A DNA stretch of 64,000 bases from Diphasiastrum complanatum. Its lineage: Eukaryota; Streptophyta; Lycopodiopsida; Lycopodiales; Lycopodiaceae. The notes below the pieces were generated by a model, which searched no databases, was not told the DNA's origin, and saw only the letters and a list, made by a program, of their open reading frames with translations. The position numbers and the translations under genes are program-made. Within the stretch, counting starts at the first letter, position 1, and each line of letters opens with the position of its first letter. Below are positions 1-11,118 of this stretch, one piece after another. The DNA is taken from contig MU832043.1 in NCBI GenBank assembly GCA_029204225.1, positions 26,212 to 90,211 on the forward strand, read 5' to 3'.

Positions 1-230
1 ATTATGATGATCAACGAGCTATAAGGCTATTACTTGCCAGTTCAAATTTCTCACCCATTATTCAAACTACATTGGGCCCTTATTGGCCTATTATCCTTAT
101 TAGTTACTTTGAAGGGCCTAAAGAGGGAACCGCCTTGTTCTTAAGGCTAATTGCTCCTTTTGGGCCTACAAAGCTTACAATGGATATTATATTGCCTTAA
201 AAAGCACTCATGTACTAAAAGTACTTGACA
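1..230 (-). mobile_element. 3' LTR (partial) of a minus-strand LTR retrotransposon
   Basis: Read on the minus strand, a sequence starting TGTCAAGTACTTTTAGTAC follows directly after a purine-rich tract. That is how a 3' LTR follows its polypurine tract. The LTR runs off the left edge, so its length and far end are unknown. No second copy of this sequence is visible in the window, so the 5' LTR was not found. Confidence 0.6.
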
Positions 231-243
231 CTCCCCCTACTTA
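231..243 (-). other. Polypurine tract of the leftmost LTR element
   Basis: On the minus strand the tract reads AAGTAGGGGGAG and ends exactly at the TG of the LTR. A stretch meaning 'ttgaggacaaaaatg' precedes it, a common 3' end of plant gypsy-type elements. It would prime plus-strand DNA synthesis. Confidence 0.6.
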
Positions 244-663
244 AACATTTTTGTCCTCAAAAATGAAGACGCTTGTCTGATCAGCTTGATCGCCTTGGCA
301 AAGTAGTCATGATTAAGGATGTGTCGTCCAAAAATGTGTTGCCTCATTACAGATCCAAAGCTGTCGAATTGAATCCATTTTGCTAGCTTCAGGCTGTAAT
401 CCTTGTTCCCATGAAAGAAAAATGATGGTTGAAGAAAAGTTTGATGAAGCACCATATTGCTTGTTGGCAACCAATCGACAGAGTGAATCACCGCAATATT
501 CTCTTTTGTCTGCTTCCTCGACTTCATAACAAATTGGATGCTTATCCAATTCCCTTGGATTCTTGGTTTTGTGTTGCATCTGGCTCTTCTACCGTAGCTG
601 GCAATCCATGTTGTTTAACCAACTTGATGAAGAACATTATAATTCTTCCATGAGCAATGGTAG
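244..663. other. 3' untranslated part of the leftmost element, no gene seen
   Basis: This lies between the gag remnant and the polypurine tract. It has only short overlapping open frames with no recognisable domain. No protease, reverse transcriptase or integrase motif is present, so the element appears to go from gag directly to its 3' end. Confidence 0.4.
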
Positions 664-1332
664 TCATGAATTGTTGTTCAAATATAAATGCTCTATACGA
701 AGTAGTCGGCATGAATATTGAAATTCGGTCGTATGGTGAAACCTAATTCTAGGCATACTGTTGACCGAAATATTTTTTTTTTCAAATTTGGTCAATACCT
801 CATTCATAGGTGGTTGTGAATATTTGAATTGATTGACCTCAAAAATGGACTCTTGTCTTGAAATATAAAATTTGCAGTTGCCCATATAAATCGTTGGAGC
901 ATCAATCCCAATTAGTGAAAATACATTCCAAAGTTGAACCAGGGATTTGATGGTTCGATTCTTCCAAATAACCATTGATGAACAATCATTGTTGACATTA
1001 CTCAAATGAAGATTGATCACATTAGAGTCCATTGAGCAATGTAAATATCTCCAAAGAAACTGATATAGATTGTTGGCATGTTTTAAAATCAGCTTCCTAT
1101 CATCGTTTCGCTCATCCGCTTCATCATTATCACTTTGCTCATTTTCATCTTCAGAAATTTCTTCACTTTCCTGTACTTGTTTTGGTTGTCGATCCATTGA
1201 TGCTTTAGTGTATACACTCACCTTTTGAATCCGCATCTTCATTTCCTCAAACCATCTAGATTGTTCTTCTTTTCTTTTAGCTTCCAACTTAAGTCTTTGT
1301 TCTTGTTGCTCGTACTTTAAAACATATTCCAT
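664..1332 (-). pseudogene. Charged C-terminal gag extension, frameshifted
   Basis: This 222-codon frame overlaps the end of the gag modules by a few bases and is shifted relative to them. It begins with a Lys/Glu-rich coiled-coil-like stretch and an acidic segment (EEISEDENEQSDNDEADE). A region with no recognised domain follows. No CCHC zinc knuckle, protease or polymerase motif is visible. I infer it is the downstream part of the same non-autonomous element. An unrelated host ORF cannot be excluded. Confidence 0.35.
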
Positions 1333-2387
1333 ATTTCCCTTAATCGGAACTCATGTTGGGGAGAAGTAGTTTGTAAATAGTTTTCTACAATGCTCCGATA
1401 TTGAGGTTGTAAGTCATATATATAACATTGTACAAGATATACTTCTCCATAATCGAATACTGGGATCATTTGTTGGAATTCTCTATTGTACTTAGCAACT
1501 ATAGTTGTGTGGTCCAAAGAACACCATTGGATGAAGTCAGATCGATTGAAGATCTGTCTACAAACTCTTTTGAAAGTTAACTAGATCTTAGAAAGAAAGT
1601 CATGAACGATGTTCCACCATGACTGAACACGTCCTTGGAAACCCGATGAAGCAAAGAAAACTATATCAATGTCACCAATACCTCCACTATAGTAGAAGTT
1701 ATAATCCAGATCCTCTAGCCAATTGTCTACATTAATGGAGTGGATGCTTTCATCAAAGGTAGGACTAATGCATTCAGGCAGTCGTTGGTTGTAATAATAA
1801 GGTTTCCGTTGAGCGGTGACTTTCCACCATTCATTGATATGGTTTGTAGATAAGTGCTCCAAAGCAAGTACACAATCCATCATATTGTGCAACTCCATAA
1901 AACTAGCGGCATAAATGGATTTGGAAAGAGTTGGTTGAAGCACATTCTTTATAGGCATTTGAAGGAAACCCACATAGTAGTTCAAACTTTTTCTATACTC
2001 AAATTTTGTCTTCTGAACCAATGCCAAGAATTGCTGATTGAATTGTTGTACAAAACCAGTTTGTTTAAGAGATTCGAATAATTTCTCATAAAACCTGGTA
2101 ATACTATTAATGAAAGCAATTTTGAATTGACTCCAAAGCTTTGTGCTCAAATGTGCTTGAGTATCCCACCATGCTCAAACTTGTCCTTGAAAGCACAATG
2201 GAGCGAAATAGATTTTATCTTCTTCAGTATAATGGCGCTGACGAAAATAGGCCTCTAATTCAATCAACCAATCATCAATGTTAATTGAACTTGGTTGTCT
2301 GTCAAATACAAGGTTGTAACATACGATTTCAGATTGTATTTCATCAATAGACGAAAATTGAATGTTTTGACTATAACGGTCCATCAT
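1317..2387 (-). pseudogene. Retrotransposon gag with two tandem gag modules
   Basis: One minus-strand frame stays coding from 2387 to 1317, broken by only two stop codons, near 2174 and 1579. It holds two related gag-type modules. The first (about 2300-1850) has SINIDDWLIELEAYF followed by a FQGQV / AWW motif. The second (about 1745-1340) has SINVDNWLEDLDYNF followed by FQGRVQSWW. Each then runs into a helical capsid-like stretch (FVQQFNQQF in the first, VAKYNREFQQM in the second). These are Retrotrans_gag signatures. The duplication within one reading frame is unusual. The protein would form the particle, but the stops make this copy a pseudogene. It is most likely a gag-only, non-autonomous LTR element. 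Confidence 0.65.
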
Positions 2388-2399
2388 TAATGACTAGTG

Positions 2400-2994
2400 A
2401 AGACTTGTGGACTATGAATTCACCGTCTGAAATTTATTCAGAGTGGTATTTTACAAGCTGGTAAAATTGCTCTTCTCCACTCACTTAAAAATTTTGAGTT
2501 TGTGAAGAATAAAGTGGCTGCGAATGGAAAGTGTAACAGAAAAAAATGAAGTAGTAGTTTAGTTCAATTTGTCACTACGAGCAATTTTGCTTTTTATAGT
2601 GTCGAATTTCGAACTCAAACGGAAAAAATATGAAGATTTGAAAATTACTAATGGAAACACAAAAAGACTGACTCAAGAAAAGGGGTCTTGAAAAAAAATT
2701 CAAAAAGTAATAATTACACAATTTTAATAACTTAGCAGTGTTAGACTCATCTTTCTTATCACCTTTTCTTTTTAAAACACTGGGATCTGAGCTCAAACAA
2801 AGAAGTTATGGGCGCTCAAAGAATGAGAAGGAAAAATGAGCATTCACTTAGAAAAGGGGGTATAAATTTTTTTTTACAAATTGAATTCAATAAAACTTTG
2901 AAATCCTCGAAATGTTTTTGTGCTCGAAAAAAATTTTGAAGGAACTGTAGGAAATTACAAAATTTACAGCAAACAAAAAATTTCGGGCACGAGT
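2400..2994. other. AT-rich leader of the gag-only element, no gene seen
   Basis: The stretch upstream (on the minus strand) of the tandem gag is AT-rich, with poly-A/T runs. I found no clear tRNA primer-binding site and no matching LTR here. A 73-codon open frame has no recognisable content. Confidence 0.3.
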
Positions 2995-3440
2995 GTAGGG
3001 AGGGGAACTAGAGAGAGAAGGTAGAGAGAGAAAAAAGTAGAGAGAGAGAGGGATCTCAACCGGAGGGAGAGGTTAGAGAGAGAGAGGGATCTCAACCGAA
3101 GGAGGGAGAAGGGATTAGAGAGAGAACAATCTCAACCAAAGGAGAGAGAACGGGTAGAGAGAGAGAGAGCTCGACCGAAGCACAGAGAACTGGTAGAGAG
3201 AGAGGAGGTAACCGAATGGTAGAGAGAGAAAGGAGATAACCGAATCATGGCATATAGAGAGAGAGGAGGTAATCGAATTAGCGTGTAGAGAGAGAGAGAG
3301 AGGAAGTAACCGAATGGTAGAGAGAGAAAGGAGGTAACCGAATCACGATGTAGAGAGAGAGAGAACTCGACCGAAGGAGAGAGAGAGGCTATAGAGAGAG
3401 AGTAAACTCGACCGATGGAGAGAGAGAGAGAGGAAAAAAA
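2995..3440. repeat. GA-rich minisatellite
   Basis: Imperfect tandem units of roughly 35-50 bp combine TAGAGAGAGAG with GGATCTCAACCGAAGGAG or GGAGGTAACCGAATGG. Unit length and the number of GA dinucleotides vary. The Ser/Leu-rich open frames on the other strand are a by-product of the repeat. Confidence 0.8.
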
Positions 3441-3639
3441 GATTTTAACTTGTCTACATAGAATCTTCCTACATTGCAATGATCGTGAGGATCCAAGACT
3501 CAGTTTGGCTCAAAGGGCAGATCTAGAAACTGAGATATAAGTCAAGTTAGAGATACTCTAGAGAACACATGAAATGCGCACAAGGAGACCTATAGTTCTA
3601 GAAGAGATCCAAGTTGGTGTAGATTACTTTCGATTCTCT

Positions 3640-4149
3640 CTTTTTGATGCAGTTTGCACGACTTATAGATATGCTGAGAATTCTCTACATGATTATGGGT
3701 GAAGCTGGCAAATATGATGATTGACATCAAATATAATATAGATGAGATTCTAGGGCTCGATCCCAAGTGAGTACAAGATCTCACCATCATTGATAAATCT
3801 TTAAGAGAGAGTGGTGATGTTCGAGTTGCTGATAGCAAGTTAAAGGATCTGGTACGTTTGGCAAAAACATTTTTGATTTCATCTTCGTGCCTTGGATGTT
3901 CGTCAGGAATCAATTGTTCATACAAAGGCTACAAAGGAGTGCATGAGATTGTTAGGCCTCGCTGAAAACTACAGTGCACTATCTGTATCAGAAAAAGTGT
4001 CAGAAATTGTTGAAGCTCTAAGTCTTCCTCCGCCAGTGGATCAAATTCAGAAGCTATGCAACAAAATGTCAGAGTCAACTCGACGAGTAGTGGATATTAT
4101 CTGTGCATGCGCGGATGTCATGATACCATCAAATTCAGGAAGGAGCTGA
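3640..4149 (+). pseudogene. Decayed coding remnant, unidentified
   Basis: Three partly overlapping frames read as one ordinary protein interrupted by frameshifts. Around 3640-3715 there is ARLIDMLRILYMIMGEAG. Around 3712-3886 there is DEILGLDPK, a TGA, then VQDLTIIDKSLRESGDV. From 3886 to 4149 an intact 85-codon stretch includes KECMRLLGLAENYSALS and VEALSLPPPVDQIQKLCNKM. The composition is that of a soluble helical protein, unlike the repeats around it. I do not recognise the family. A host gene fragment, retrotransposed or captured by an element, is the most likely source. Confidence 0.4.
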
Positions 4150-5075
4150 GCCGAGTAGCCGAAGGGAAGAGATGAGAGAAAGGGATAAAGAAGAGACCGA
4201 AGGGCATGGGCGCGCGGCAGGCTAGGGTTGTAGGTAGGTGGGGTTAGGTTTGTTTAGGTTTTTTTTTTTTTTGTTTTTTTCTAGTTAAACATCGAAATGA
4301 AGAATTTGAAAAAAATTTACAATAGAAACAAAACTTCAAAGTTAAAAAATTGAAGTGCTTCTCTCTCACTTGCAAAAATCCACAAAAAAATTTCAAAATT
4401 CTGGCAATTCAGACCCATCTCCACTAATTTGATCATAACTTTCTCAATATTGATCCAAATCGATCAAACTCAGTACCTCTGAAAAGCTAACAACAAGCTC
4501 TATTAACATATAGTATCAAATCAATGATTGGAGGTGATTTGATCGGTCGAATTAATCACAAAACAGGGCTGAAAACTTTGAAGAAAGAAAAAATAACAAA
4601 ACTAGAGCTACAAATCAAGATTTGTCATAACTTTTTGGATACTGATCCAAAATGACTTGCCATATCGATCAGATCAAAGCTAAAACAATGCTCTAAAATC
4701 CTATGGAAAGAAACTTGAGATAAAAACAAATCAGATCTGAAAAATTCAAACAAACTGAAAGGAAAATTCTAGTCATCTATTTTGATAGCTTTTGGAAAAA
4801 GTGCAATAACTTTTGCATCTCCCTTGCAAATTGGTGAAAATTAAAGGTAAAACAAAGATCTACAAAGCTATTGAATCAAATTAATAATGAAAGACAAAAT
4901 TAAATGATAAAAATTCGTCTGAACAGAACTTAAAAATTCAAAGTTAAAAACTAGCAAAAAGAAAGCTACAAAGCCATCCAAGTCCGCCACTACCAGTCCT
5001 ACAAGTGGATCTTCAGGTTCCTTATATATAGGAGAATACCCTAATCCCACAGTTGAGCAAGATAACTTTAGATGC
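4150..5075. other. A-rich non-coding stretch
   Basis: No gene is seen. A short GA-rich part (4150-4200) continues the theme of the minisatellite. After a poly-T run comes A-rich DNA with repeated phrases such as 'cataactttttggatactgatccaaa', typical of leaders of large plant gypsy elements. It may be the leader of the gypsy remnant that follows. Confidence 0.35.
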
Positions 5076-6210
5076 ATGAATGAGTGGGTGAAAGAAGCCC
5101 AAGCCCTAGATCAGACTAGAGAGGCAGCCCGAGAGCAAGACCAATATTATCTCGAAGGCGAGAACGATCAATGGCCTACCACTTCCCCTCGTTCCCTAGT
5201 AAATCCTATGTTACTATAGTTCATCCATGAAACCGGACAGAATGTGAATGAGCATTCTAGTTTCAAAGTCCCTTTCCATAACAAGGAAGAGGAGAAAAAC
5301 CACATCGATGTCCTAGTCGATCTGTTGAGAAGTGATGTCAGAATGCCCTTAGGCACCTTACTCAAAATGCATCCGACCCTCTGGGAAGGATTAAAACTTA
5401 CATAGACGAACCAGGCAGTGAGAAACCAGAAGTGCACCCTACCAATTTGGTGCCATATGAAGAAGTAGAGAGATCGCACCCAGTCCACCAAGTAGGGGTA
5501 GGATGGGAGAAAGATGCCACACATGTGACCATTTTGATCATGCATCAAGGGTTTCCAAAAGAATCGGCCATAGTTGATGGAGGATCCGAAGTGAATATCA
5601 TTTCCTCCAAACTTTATCACAAATGGGACCTTAAAGTGCTCCTTTTACCATCCGACTAGCTGACTTGGACTTGCCTGATTCTCCCCAATCTTATAGTGTC
5701 CTACTAGGTAGACCTTGGCTCAGAACGTCCAAGTTCTTCATGGTTGAGTATGAATTGTATCGTACTGTAGAATTGTGATTCTGTAGCTAAGATCGATCCT
5801 GATACCTGGATCACGAAACCAACAGACCAAAGAGCCATGGCTTCAAGCTCTGCTACTACTATCCATTTTGATGAGGAGTCAAATGACGGATGTCGTTGGA
5901 GGAGAATTGTCATCCGTGATGAGCTGCAAACCGATGTGGTAAACTAGACCAAAGCCTTAGTTATAGTGGATTGTCTTCAATTCGATGTTTCACCAGCTGA
6001 GCAATCTCCCAAGCGAAGGTTGACCATAGTCCCATTTTTTTATGAAGACGATATCCCAATCAAAATATTATCACAACCAGCAAAGAAATCTAGCAAAGGC
6101 CATCAAGACTCCGTTTCATTTTTTATGATGAGCCTAGAGGCTATACCTCATGAGCCACTACAAGGAATTTGCGGTGAGAAAAAAATAGAGGTTCTTTAGA
6201 TGTTCACCCT
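5076..6210 (+). pseudogene. Ty3/gypsy gag-protease remnant
   Basis: A coding stretch with several stops and frameshifts. It starts at the ATG at 5076 with a charged segment (EAQALDQTREAAREQDQYY) and continues through KVPFHNKEEEKNHIDVLVDL. A retropepsin active site is visible near 5570-5620, IVDGGSEVNIISSKLY, where DGGS replaces the usual DSGA/DTGA. This spacing and the preceding HVTILIMHQG strand are typical of the protease region of large gypsy elements (Tat/Ogre/Athila type). No reverse transcriptase follows; downstream is acidic linker. The element is old and inactive. Confidence 0.55.
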
Positions 6211-7020
6211 GGAAGAAAGTCAAGAGTATGAGGATGAGGATTTTCTCTGATATGTAGATTCTGATTGTTTCAAGCCCACAACAACACTTGTCGCGATTTG
6301 CGACGTGTTTTGCGACATGATTTTACAAAAGCGAACGAAGATCCATGCTTTTCCAAGTGCCAAGCGGAACGACATCACCGGTGTTGCAGTGGGTCCTGCA
6401 ACAGATTAGGGGCGGATAATGTTAGCGGATTCCACAGAATCCCCGGATGTCGAGCCAAGCTGAAGACACAGAGTATCTCTCACCTATGATCGAGGAGGTC
6501 TCAGAAGGAGGGGAGCAGAAGCAGTTGAGAGCCGAGCATGAGAGCCGAGAAATTACTAGCTAGGATGACAGTGAATTCTCTATGTGAGCCTACGTGGTAT
6601 ATCTCAGAGAAGGAACGACCATGCAGGAGCTAGTAATATTTCCTAGGCATTGTAAATAAATGTAGACCACCTTAAATAATTTAGAGTGAGCCACCTTTTG
6701 ATGGTGACCTCTAGTGGACGGGCAATTTCCACATGTAATTTCTAATTTGGTGGAATTGCCACTTGGGCTCCACATGGGCACCTCTCTTGTGAGGGAGCTT
6801 TGAATGTGTTGTCAAGTTCTCTTGAGTGAATAAAGAAGATCTTCCACGAGTTCTTGATGGTTGCTAAGCTCCTTGTTCATGGCAATGTTCTTGAGTGAAA
6901 TTCCTATGAGCATGCTTTGATTTCCTTTGTGTTTGTGGATTAACTAGATTTCTTGCTGACTCTCTTGCTTTTAGTTGTGGATTAGATTTCATTTCTTAGA
7001 TTTCAAATATATGCATTTTC
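6211..7020 (+). mobile_element. LTR-like 3' region of the gypsy remnant
   Basis: No gene is seen. The part from about 6600 to 6870 resembles the R/U5 section of a plant LTR: short AT-rich sequence, a GTGAATAAAGAAG polyadenylation-like site at about 6823, then short unique sequence. No matching second LTR is visible, so boundaries are uncertain. Confidence 0.3.
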
Positions 7021-7102
7021 ATTGGGCCACATGGCGGACGAAATTAAGAAAAAAAATAAAAAACATCTATACAAAGGGTCTTTTTTTATTTTTGAACTCC
7101 TC

Positions 7103-7777
7103 CAATGGCTAACTTTGTTGGCAATAGGTACTCAAAAAAAGACTTGGATGGTAAGAGTTCATTTGAGGTCCTTTTTGGTAAGAAGCCAAGGATGGAGCAT
7201 TTGAAGATCTTTGGTAATACTTGCTATGTCAACTCATCTTTTGGATTTTTTGAAGGGAGTCTTTGTTGGCTATAGTGAAGTAAGGAAAGTTTATAGGGTT
7301 TACATTCCTAAGTCAAATAAAGTTCACATTTCTAAGGAAGAGGAGAATGTGGATAAGCTTGATGTTGTTGATGTAGATCAATCTAACATTTTTGGTGTTG
7401 ACGAAGTTGGTTCTTTGGATGGTGATTGTGGAATGCCTCTCCCAGTCAAGTTCTAAGAAGATCCCCAAGGGAAAGACGAAAGCCATCTAGGCTTACATAT
7501 GACGAGAAGGGTAGGCAAGTTGAAGATACAAACTTTGCTTTACTCACATGTTTTGGTTCATCTTCTTGTCTAGATGATCCTATGCAAGTGGATGATGGTT
7601 TTCAAAGATTGGAAGCAACTAATGGATCTGGAAAATAGGTCTCAGTCGATGAATTTGATGGTCAAGTGGAAGATCAAGAGATTTGAGCAATTTCATGTGA
7701 ATATGTGCAAATTGTCAAGATATGGTAAACTAGCTACATTGTTATGCATCATTTCGATGTTGGAGTTGTCCTAGAAT
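7103..7777 (+). pseudogene. Ty1/copia integrase C-terminal fragment
   Basis: Broken frames contain the typical copia integrase tail. FVGYSEVRKVYRVYIP is followed by an acidic linker (KEEENVDKLDVVDVDQ) and then RRSPRERRKPSRLTYD, the conserved Arg/Ser/Pro motif just before the reverse transcriptase. At least three frame changes separate these parts. Nothing of the catalytic core or the polymerase remains. It is an old copia fragment lying next to the gypsy remnant. Confidence 0.6.
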
Positions 7778-7789
7778 TCTTGGCTGGCA

Positions 7790-8505
7790 TTTTCTATGTT
7801 CTCAGCTTGCGTAGACATATTTTGGACTAATCGGAGACCAAGAGGAACCATTGATACAATCAATATTTGCAATGAAAAAAAATGTAAAAGATGAATGGAT
7901 ACCAAGAATATATCGTAAATATCAATGGATATTGATGTATCCTTCCTCAAAAGACTCTTTCTGAAAAAGAAAAAGATCGGATAACATATATAGAAGCTCT
8001 TGGAAAGGCATGATAATGGATTTCAAAGTATCAGTTGTCGGTCAATATATCACTGAAGTTTTAGTTCAGCATGCTTATCTTCACAAAGTGCTCAACATGC
8101 AGAATTTGAATCCAAATGATAAAAGAAAATGCAATTGTAAGTATACAGTTATTATGTACATATTCAGATAATTTTTTTTTACTATTAGCATTTTCTTTAT
8201 ATTAAATTTTTCTTGCAATATTTTTGTTGGTTTTGTAGATTTGTATTAACTAAATTTCATTGAATGGCAAACAATTCAATTGATTGCAGGAATAATTGAT
8301 GACATACATTTGGATATTAGTATTTTACAATATAAAGGTCGCTCTCCAAAATCCCTTTTAGAGAGGAGTTTTTTTTATGATCACTCGTATATTCTTGATA
8401 ACTTTAGTGAGTAGATTAGAGCCATATCTTCTACCAAATTTTTCAAGTGAGAAATGAATTTCTCCTGATGCAGCAATTTCAAAAAGTTTTTGATCTAGAC
8501 TTTAT
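7790..8505. other. AT-rich stretch without a gene
   Basis: No protein motif, repeat boundary or RNA gene is visible. It is AT-rich with poly-A and poly-T runs. Confidence 0.4.
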
Positions 8506-8979
8506 ATGGATATTCAAAGTATATTAAAATGTAATACTAGTTCAAAGAATAATAGATTAGAAAGGTATCTACCTTTTACTATTTTTGTTGATTTATTTTT
8601 CAAATGCAATGTTCGACGAACGAAAACAATGTTTATATGTAAGGATTTGAATAATGAAATAATCGTCGAGTTGTTGGATGATGGTTGGGATACGAAACAA
8701 AATCAGCAAGTTGAGTGCAAAGTATGTAACTCATCAATGACATTAAGATATCACATCGAAAAACAAATGCTCACTTTGATGCTGTATTATAGAAGATGGA
8801 TGAAATGCAACAATGAGTGGAAGACACTTGATCAAGATTTTGCAATAAATCATCAACAGCAACCTCAAATAGCAGTGAAAAGAAATAACAACATTTTTGC
8901 TATGGTTGAGGTTGAGGAAGATTGGTGTTTCAATCACATTCGATCAGAACTAGACATGTTGCAATTCGATCTACCTTAG
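8506..8979 (+). CDS. Hypothetical ORF, unassigned
   Basis: An uninterrupted 157-codon frame. Two CxxC-like spots are visible (KCNVRRTK and ECKVCNSSM), but no domain is recognised. Codon use is AT-rich like the surrounding DNA. Its last 80 bases belong to the first copy of a 229-bp tandem duplication. It may be a fragment of a transposon protein or a chance ORF. Confidence 0.2.
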   Translation: MDIQSILKCNTSSKNNRLERYLPFTIFVDLFFKCNVRRTKTMFICKDLNNEIIVELLDDGWDTKQNQQVECKVCNSSMTLRYHIEKQMLTLMLYYRRWMKCNNEWKTLDQDFAINHQQQPQIAVKRNNNIFAMVEVEEDWCFNHIRSELDMLQFDLP

Positions 8980-9345
8980 TACTATCAATTTCAATTGAAT
9001 GGTGTAAAGGTACATTATGCCATATGAAAATTTTCGGTTTTTCTATTTCTTAGTGAATCAGTTCTACAAGATAAATGAACTTAAAGAATTTCTCTTTTGC
9101 AAGTAAAACCATTCAATCTACATTCTTGCTATGGTTGAGGTTGAGAAAGATTGGTGTCACAATCACATTCGATCCGAACTAGACATGTTGCAATTTGATC
9201 TACCTTAGTACTATCAATTTCAATTGAATGGTGTAAGGTACATTATGCCATATGAAATTTTTCATTTTTTCTATTTCTTAGTGAATCAGTTTTACAAGAT
9301 AAATGAACTTGAACAATTTCTCTTTTGCAGGTAAGAGCAAGGTAG
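8899..9345. repeat. 229-bp tandem direct duplication
   Basis: The stretch starting GCTATGGTTGAGGTTGAG at 8899 is repeated at 9128, with about 90% identity judged by eye. Both copies include TAGTACTATCAATTTCAATTG and end in the same TTCTCTTTTGCA phrase. It is two copies in direct orientation with no other array. Confidence 0.85.
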
Positions 9346-10190
9346 GAAGATCATATAAAATCCAAAGACAGAGAAACATCCATTGAAATTGAAGATCCAT
9401 AGAATTTGAACAGTATAATTTTTTATTATGTCATATAATTTTTGGTATACATGATGTTTGATAATATATGAACCACTCAACTTGAGTATCATTGTTCAAG
9501 CTGAGGGTCTTTCTTTTCTATGATCTCTAAATCCATTTCTCTAGCTGGAAGTAACTTTGGAGAAAAAACAATCTGTAATTGCAACTGGACATAAATTTTC
9601 GATAACAAGTTTTATTGTCTCCTGCCATAAATGCATTATCTCCATTGGGGAGATATGCGGGCATTTGAATGCAAAAATCAAAAACACAAGTACATGTTAT
9701 TAATCAAAAATAAGTTATTGAGAATTATGAATATCTGATTGTGATTGTGAATTAACAGATTACTTCTAGCAGATTCGGAAGCCTATTTTGTAGTGCAAGC
9801 AAGTTAAAAAAATATTTGGCATTGTAAACCGTATACCACAGAATCAAGCTGCTGGCAGGACTGCAGTGTTCAAATATATACGAATGTTAGAAAATAAATA
9901 TTTTTTTAAGTGGAATATCGGATCGACATGCACGAGATGATATGGAAATTTACAAAGGCTACAACCGATATCAAATAAATATAAATGGAATATCGAATCA
10001 GCGCGTACGATATGATATGAAAATTAACAAACACTACAAGTGCGTCGAACCGATATTAAATAAATTTTACCTCTGCATCAACCATTTTGAGCTTTGTATG
10101 GGCTTTTGCACCTGGTACTAGAAAGAGTTCCAATACTTTATTGATATGGCTCCTCGTTTTTTTTCTTGGTGTGTGCAATAGAGTTCATCT
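9346..10190. other. AT-rich stretch without a gene
   Basis: No coding motif is recognised. Two related phrases, 'aatatcggatcgacatgcacgagatgatatg' (about 9915) and 'aatatcgaatcagcgcgtacgatatgatatg' (about 9990), suggest a short diverged duplication. Confidence 0.35.
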
Positions 10191-10469
10191 TTATACAAAT
10201 TGGATTACACACACCCTCATCATTGACATATAAAAATAATGAGCACTGCAATCGGAAACCGACATGTTTTTTCAGGATCCATGTAAAATCACAATTCATA
10301 TAAAAAAATCATCTTAATAAAATCTGAAAAGCATGCACTTACTTGGTTATGTATAGGAGCATGAGCACTGGAGCCCCCAGTCTGACGTATTTAAGCATAT
10401 CAACGTGCAAGCTTTTAAAATCAGAGAAATCAAATGCAGCCATGAATTGTAGCGAAAACAATGCGACAT
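10191..10469 (-). pseudogene. Possible last two exons of an unidentified gene
   Basis: On the minus strand, 10469-10343 is open and bounded by a TATAG acceptor and a GTAAGT donor. It reads VALFSLQFMAAFDFSDFKSL and later KYVRLGAPVLMLLYIT, with a hydrophobic tail resembling a membrane segment. A pyrimidine-rich acceptor at 10246 leads to 10245-10191, which continues in phase for 17 residues to a TAA. The splice geometry and composition look gene-like, but I do not recognise the protein and no expression evidence exists. Confidence 0.3.
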
Positions 10470-10591
10470 CTATAAAAAGTGGGGTATGAAAAAATTCCAT
10501 CCAATATTGAATGGCCTCCCCTCCTACATTGTCGCCTACATGTTATCCTTATTTTCTAATTCACCTATATCTAATTTACTAAGGGAAAGAC

Positions 10592-11011
10592 TTATATCTT
10601 TGGCATCTCAAAATTGTATTTAGAACCTAGAACTCTAAGATATGTATTTAGTACATATTTAGGAGAATTTACAAATGCAAGTGTAGGGGGTGCATGAAGT
10701 AACATAGATAAACCATAGAATGAATTGTCATTCAAAATTGAGTCGACCTTTAAATTTACAAAATGGTCTAACTCTTCTCCTGATGTTGGAGGGGGGGACG
10801 TAATATGGGGAGATGTAGGATGAGACTTAGGAGTGGAATCTTTAGGAGACTGAGATTTAGGAGACTGAGATGCTAGAAGAGGAGATTTAGGAGAAGAGGA
10901 ATCTTTAGGAGGAGAAAAAAGAGACTGAGATGTAGGAGGAGAGGAATCTTCAGGAGGAGATTTTGAGGGAGAAGAACAAGGAGACCTCGAAGGAGATTTA
11001 GGTGAAACTAT
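10592..11011 (-). CDS. Ser/Pro/Lys-rich open frame without a start codon
   Basis: A 139-codon minus-strand frame is open from 11011 to a TAA at 10592. It has no ATG near its start. The first half is a degenerate repeat of SPPK, SQSPK and SSPPT units. The second half is ordinary sequence (EELDHFVNLKVDSIL, LRVLGSKYNFEMPKI). A repeated SPK motif with a folded-looking tail resembles an exon of a proline-rich or transposon-linked protein. It lies just upstream, in minus-strand order, of the possible exons at 10469-10191, and the two could belong together. Confidence 0.3.
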   Translation of the reverse strand: MVSPKSPSRSPCSSPSKSPPEDSSPPTSQSLFSPPKDSSSPKSPLLASQSPKSQSPKDSTPKSHPTSPHITSPPPTSGEELDHFVNLKVDSILNDNSFYGLSMLLHAPPTLAFVNSPKYVLNTYLRVLGSKYNFEMPKI

Positions 11012-11118
11012 CTAGCTATTAGAATATCCTATAGAGGAGACGACTTTGAATAAATATTGTTTTCATCGTTTTTTTGTGCTTAAATAGGACGAGCGTCCGT
11101 AATTATTGCCCTTGTGAA

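Noticed and set aside
3132-3479. 115-codon Ser/Leu-rich minus-strand frame
   Set aside because: It is the complement of the GA-rich minisatellite; no start context or homology.
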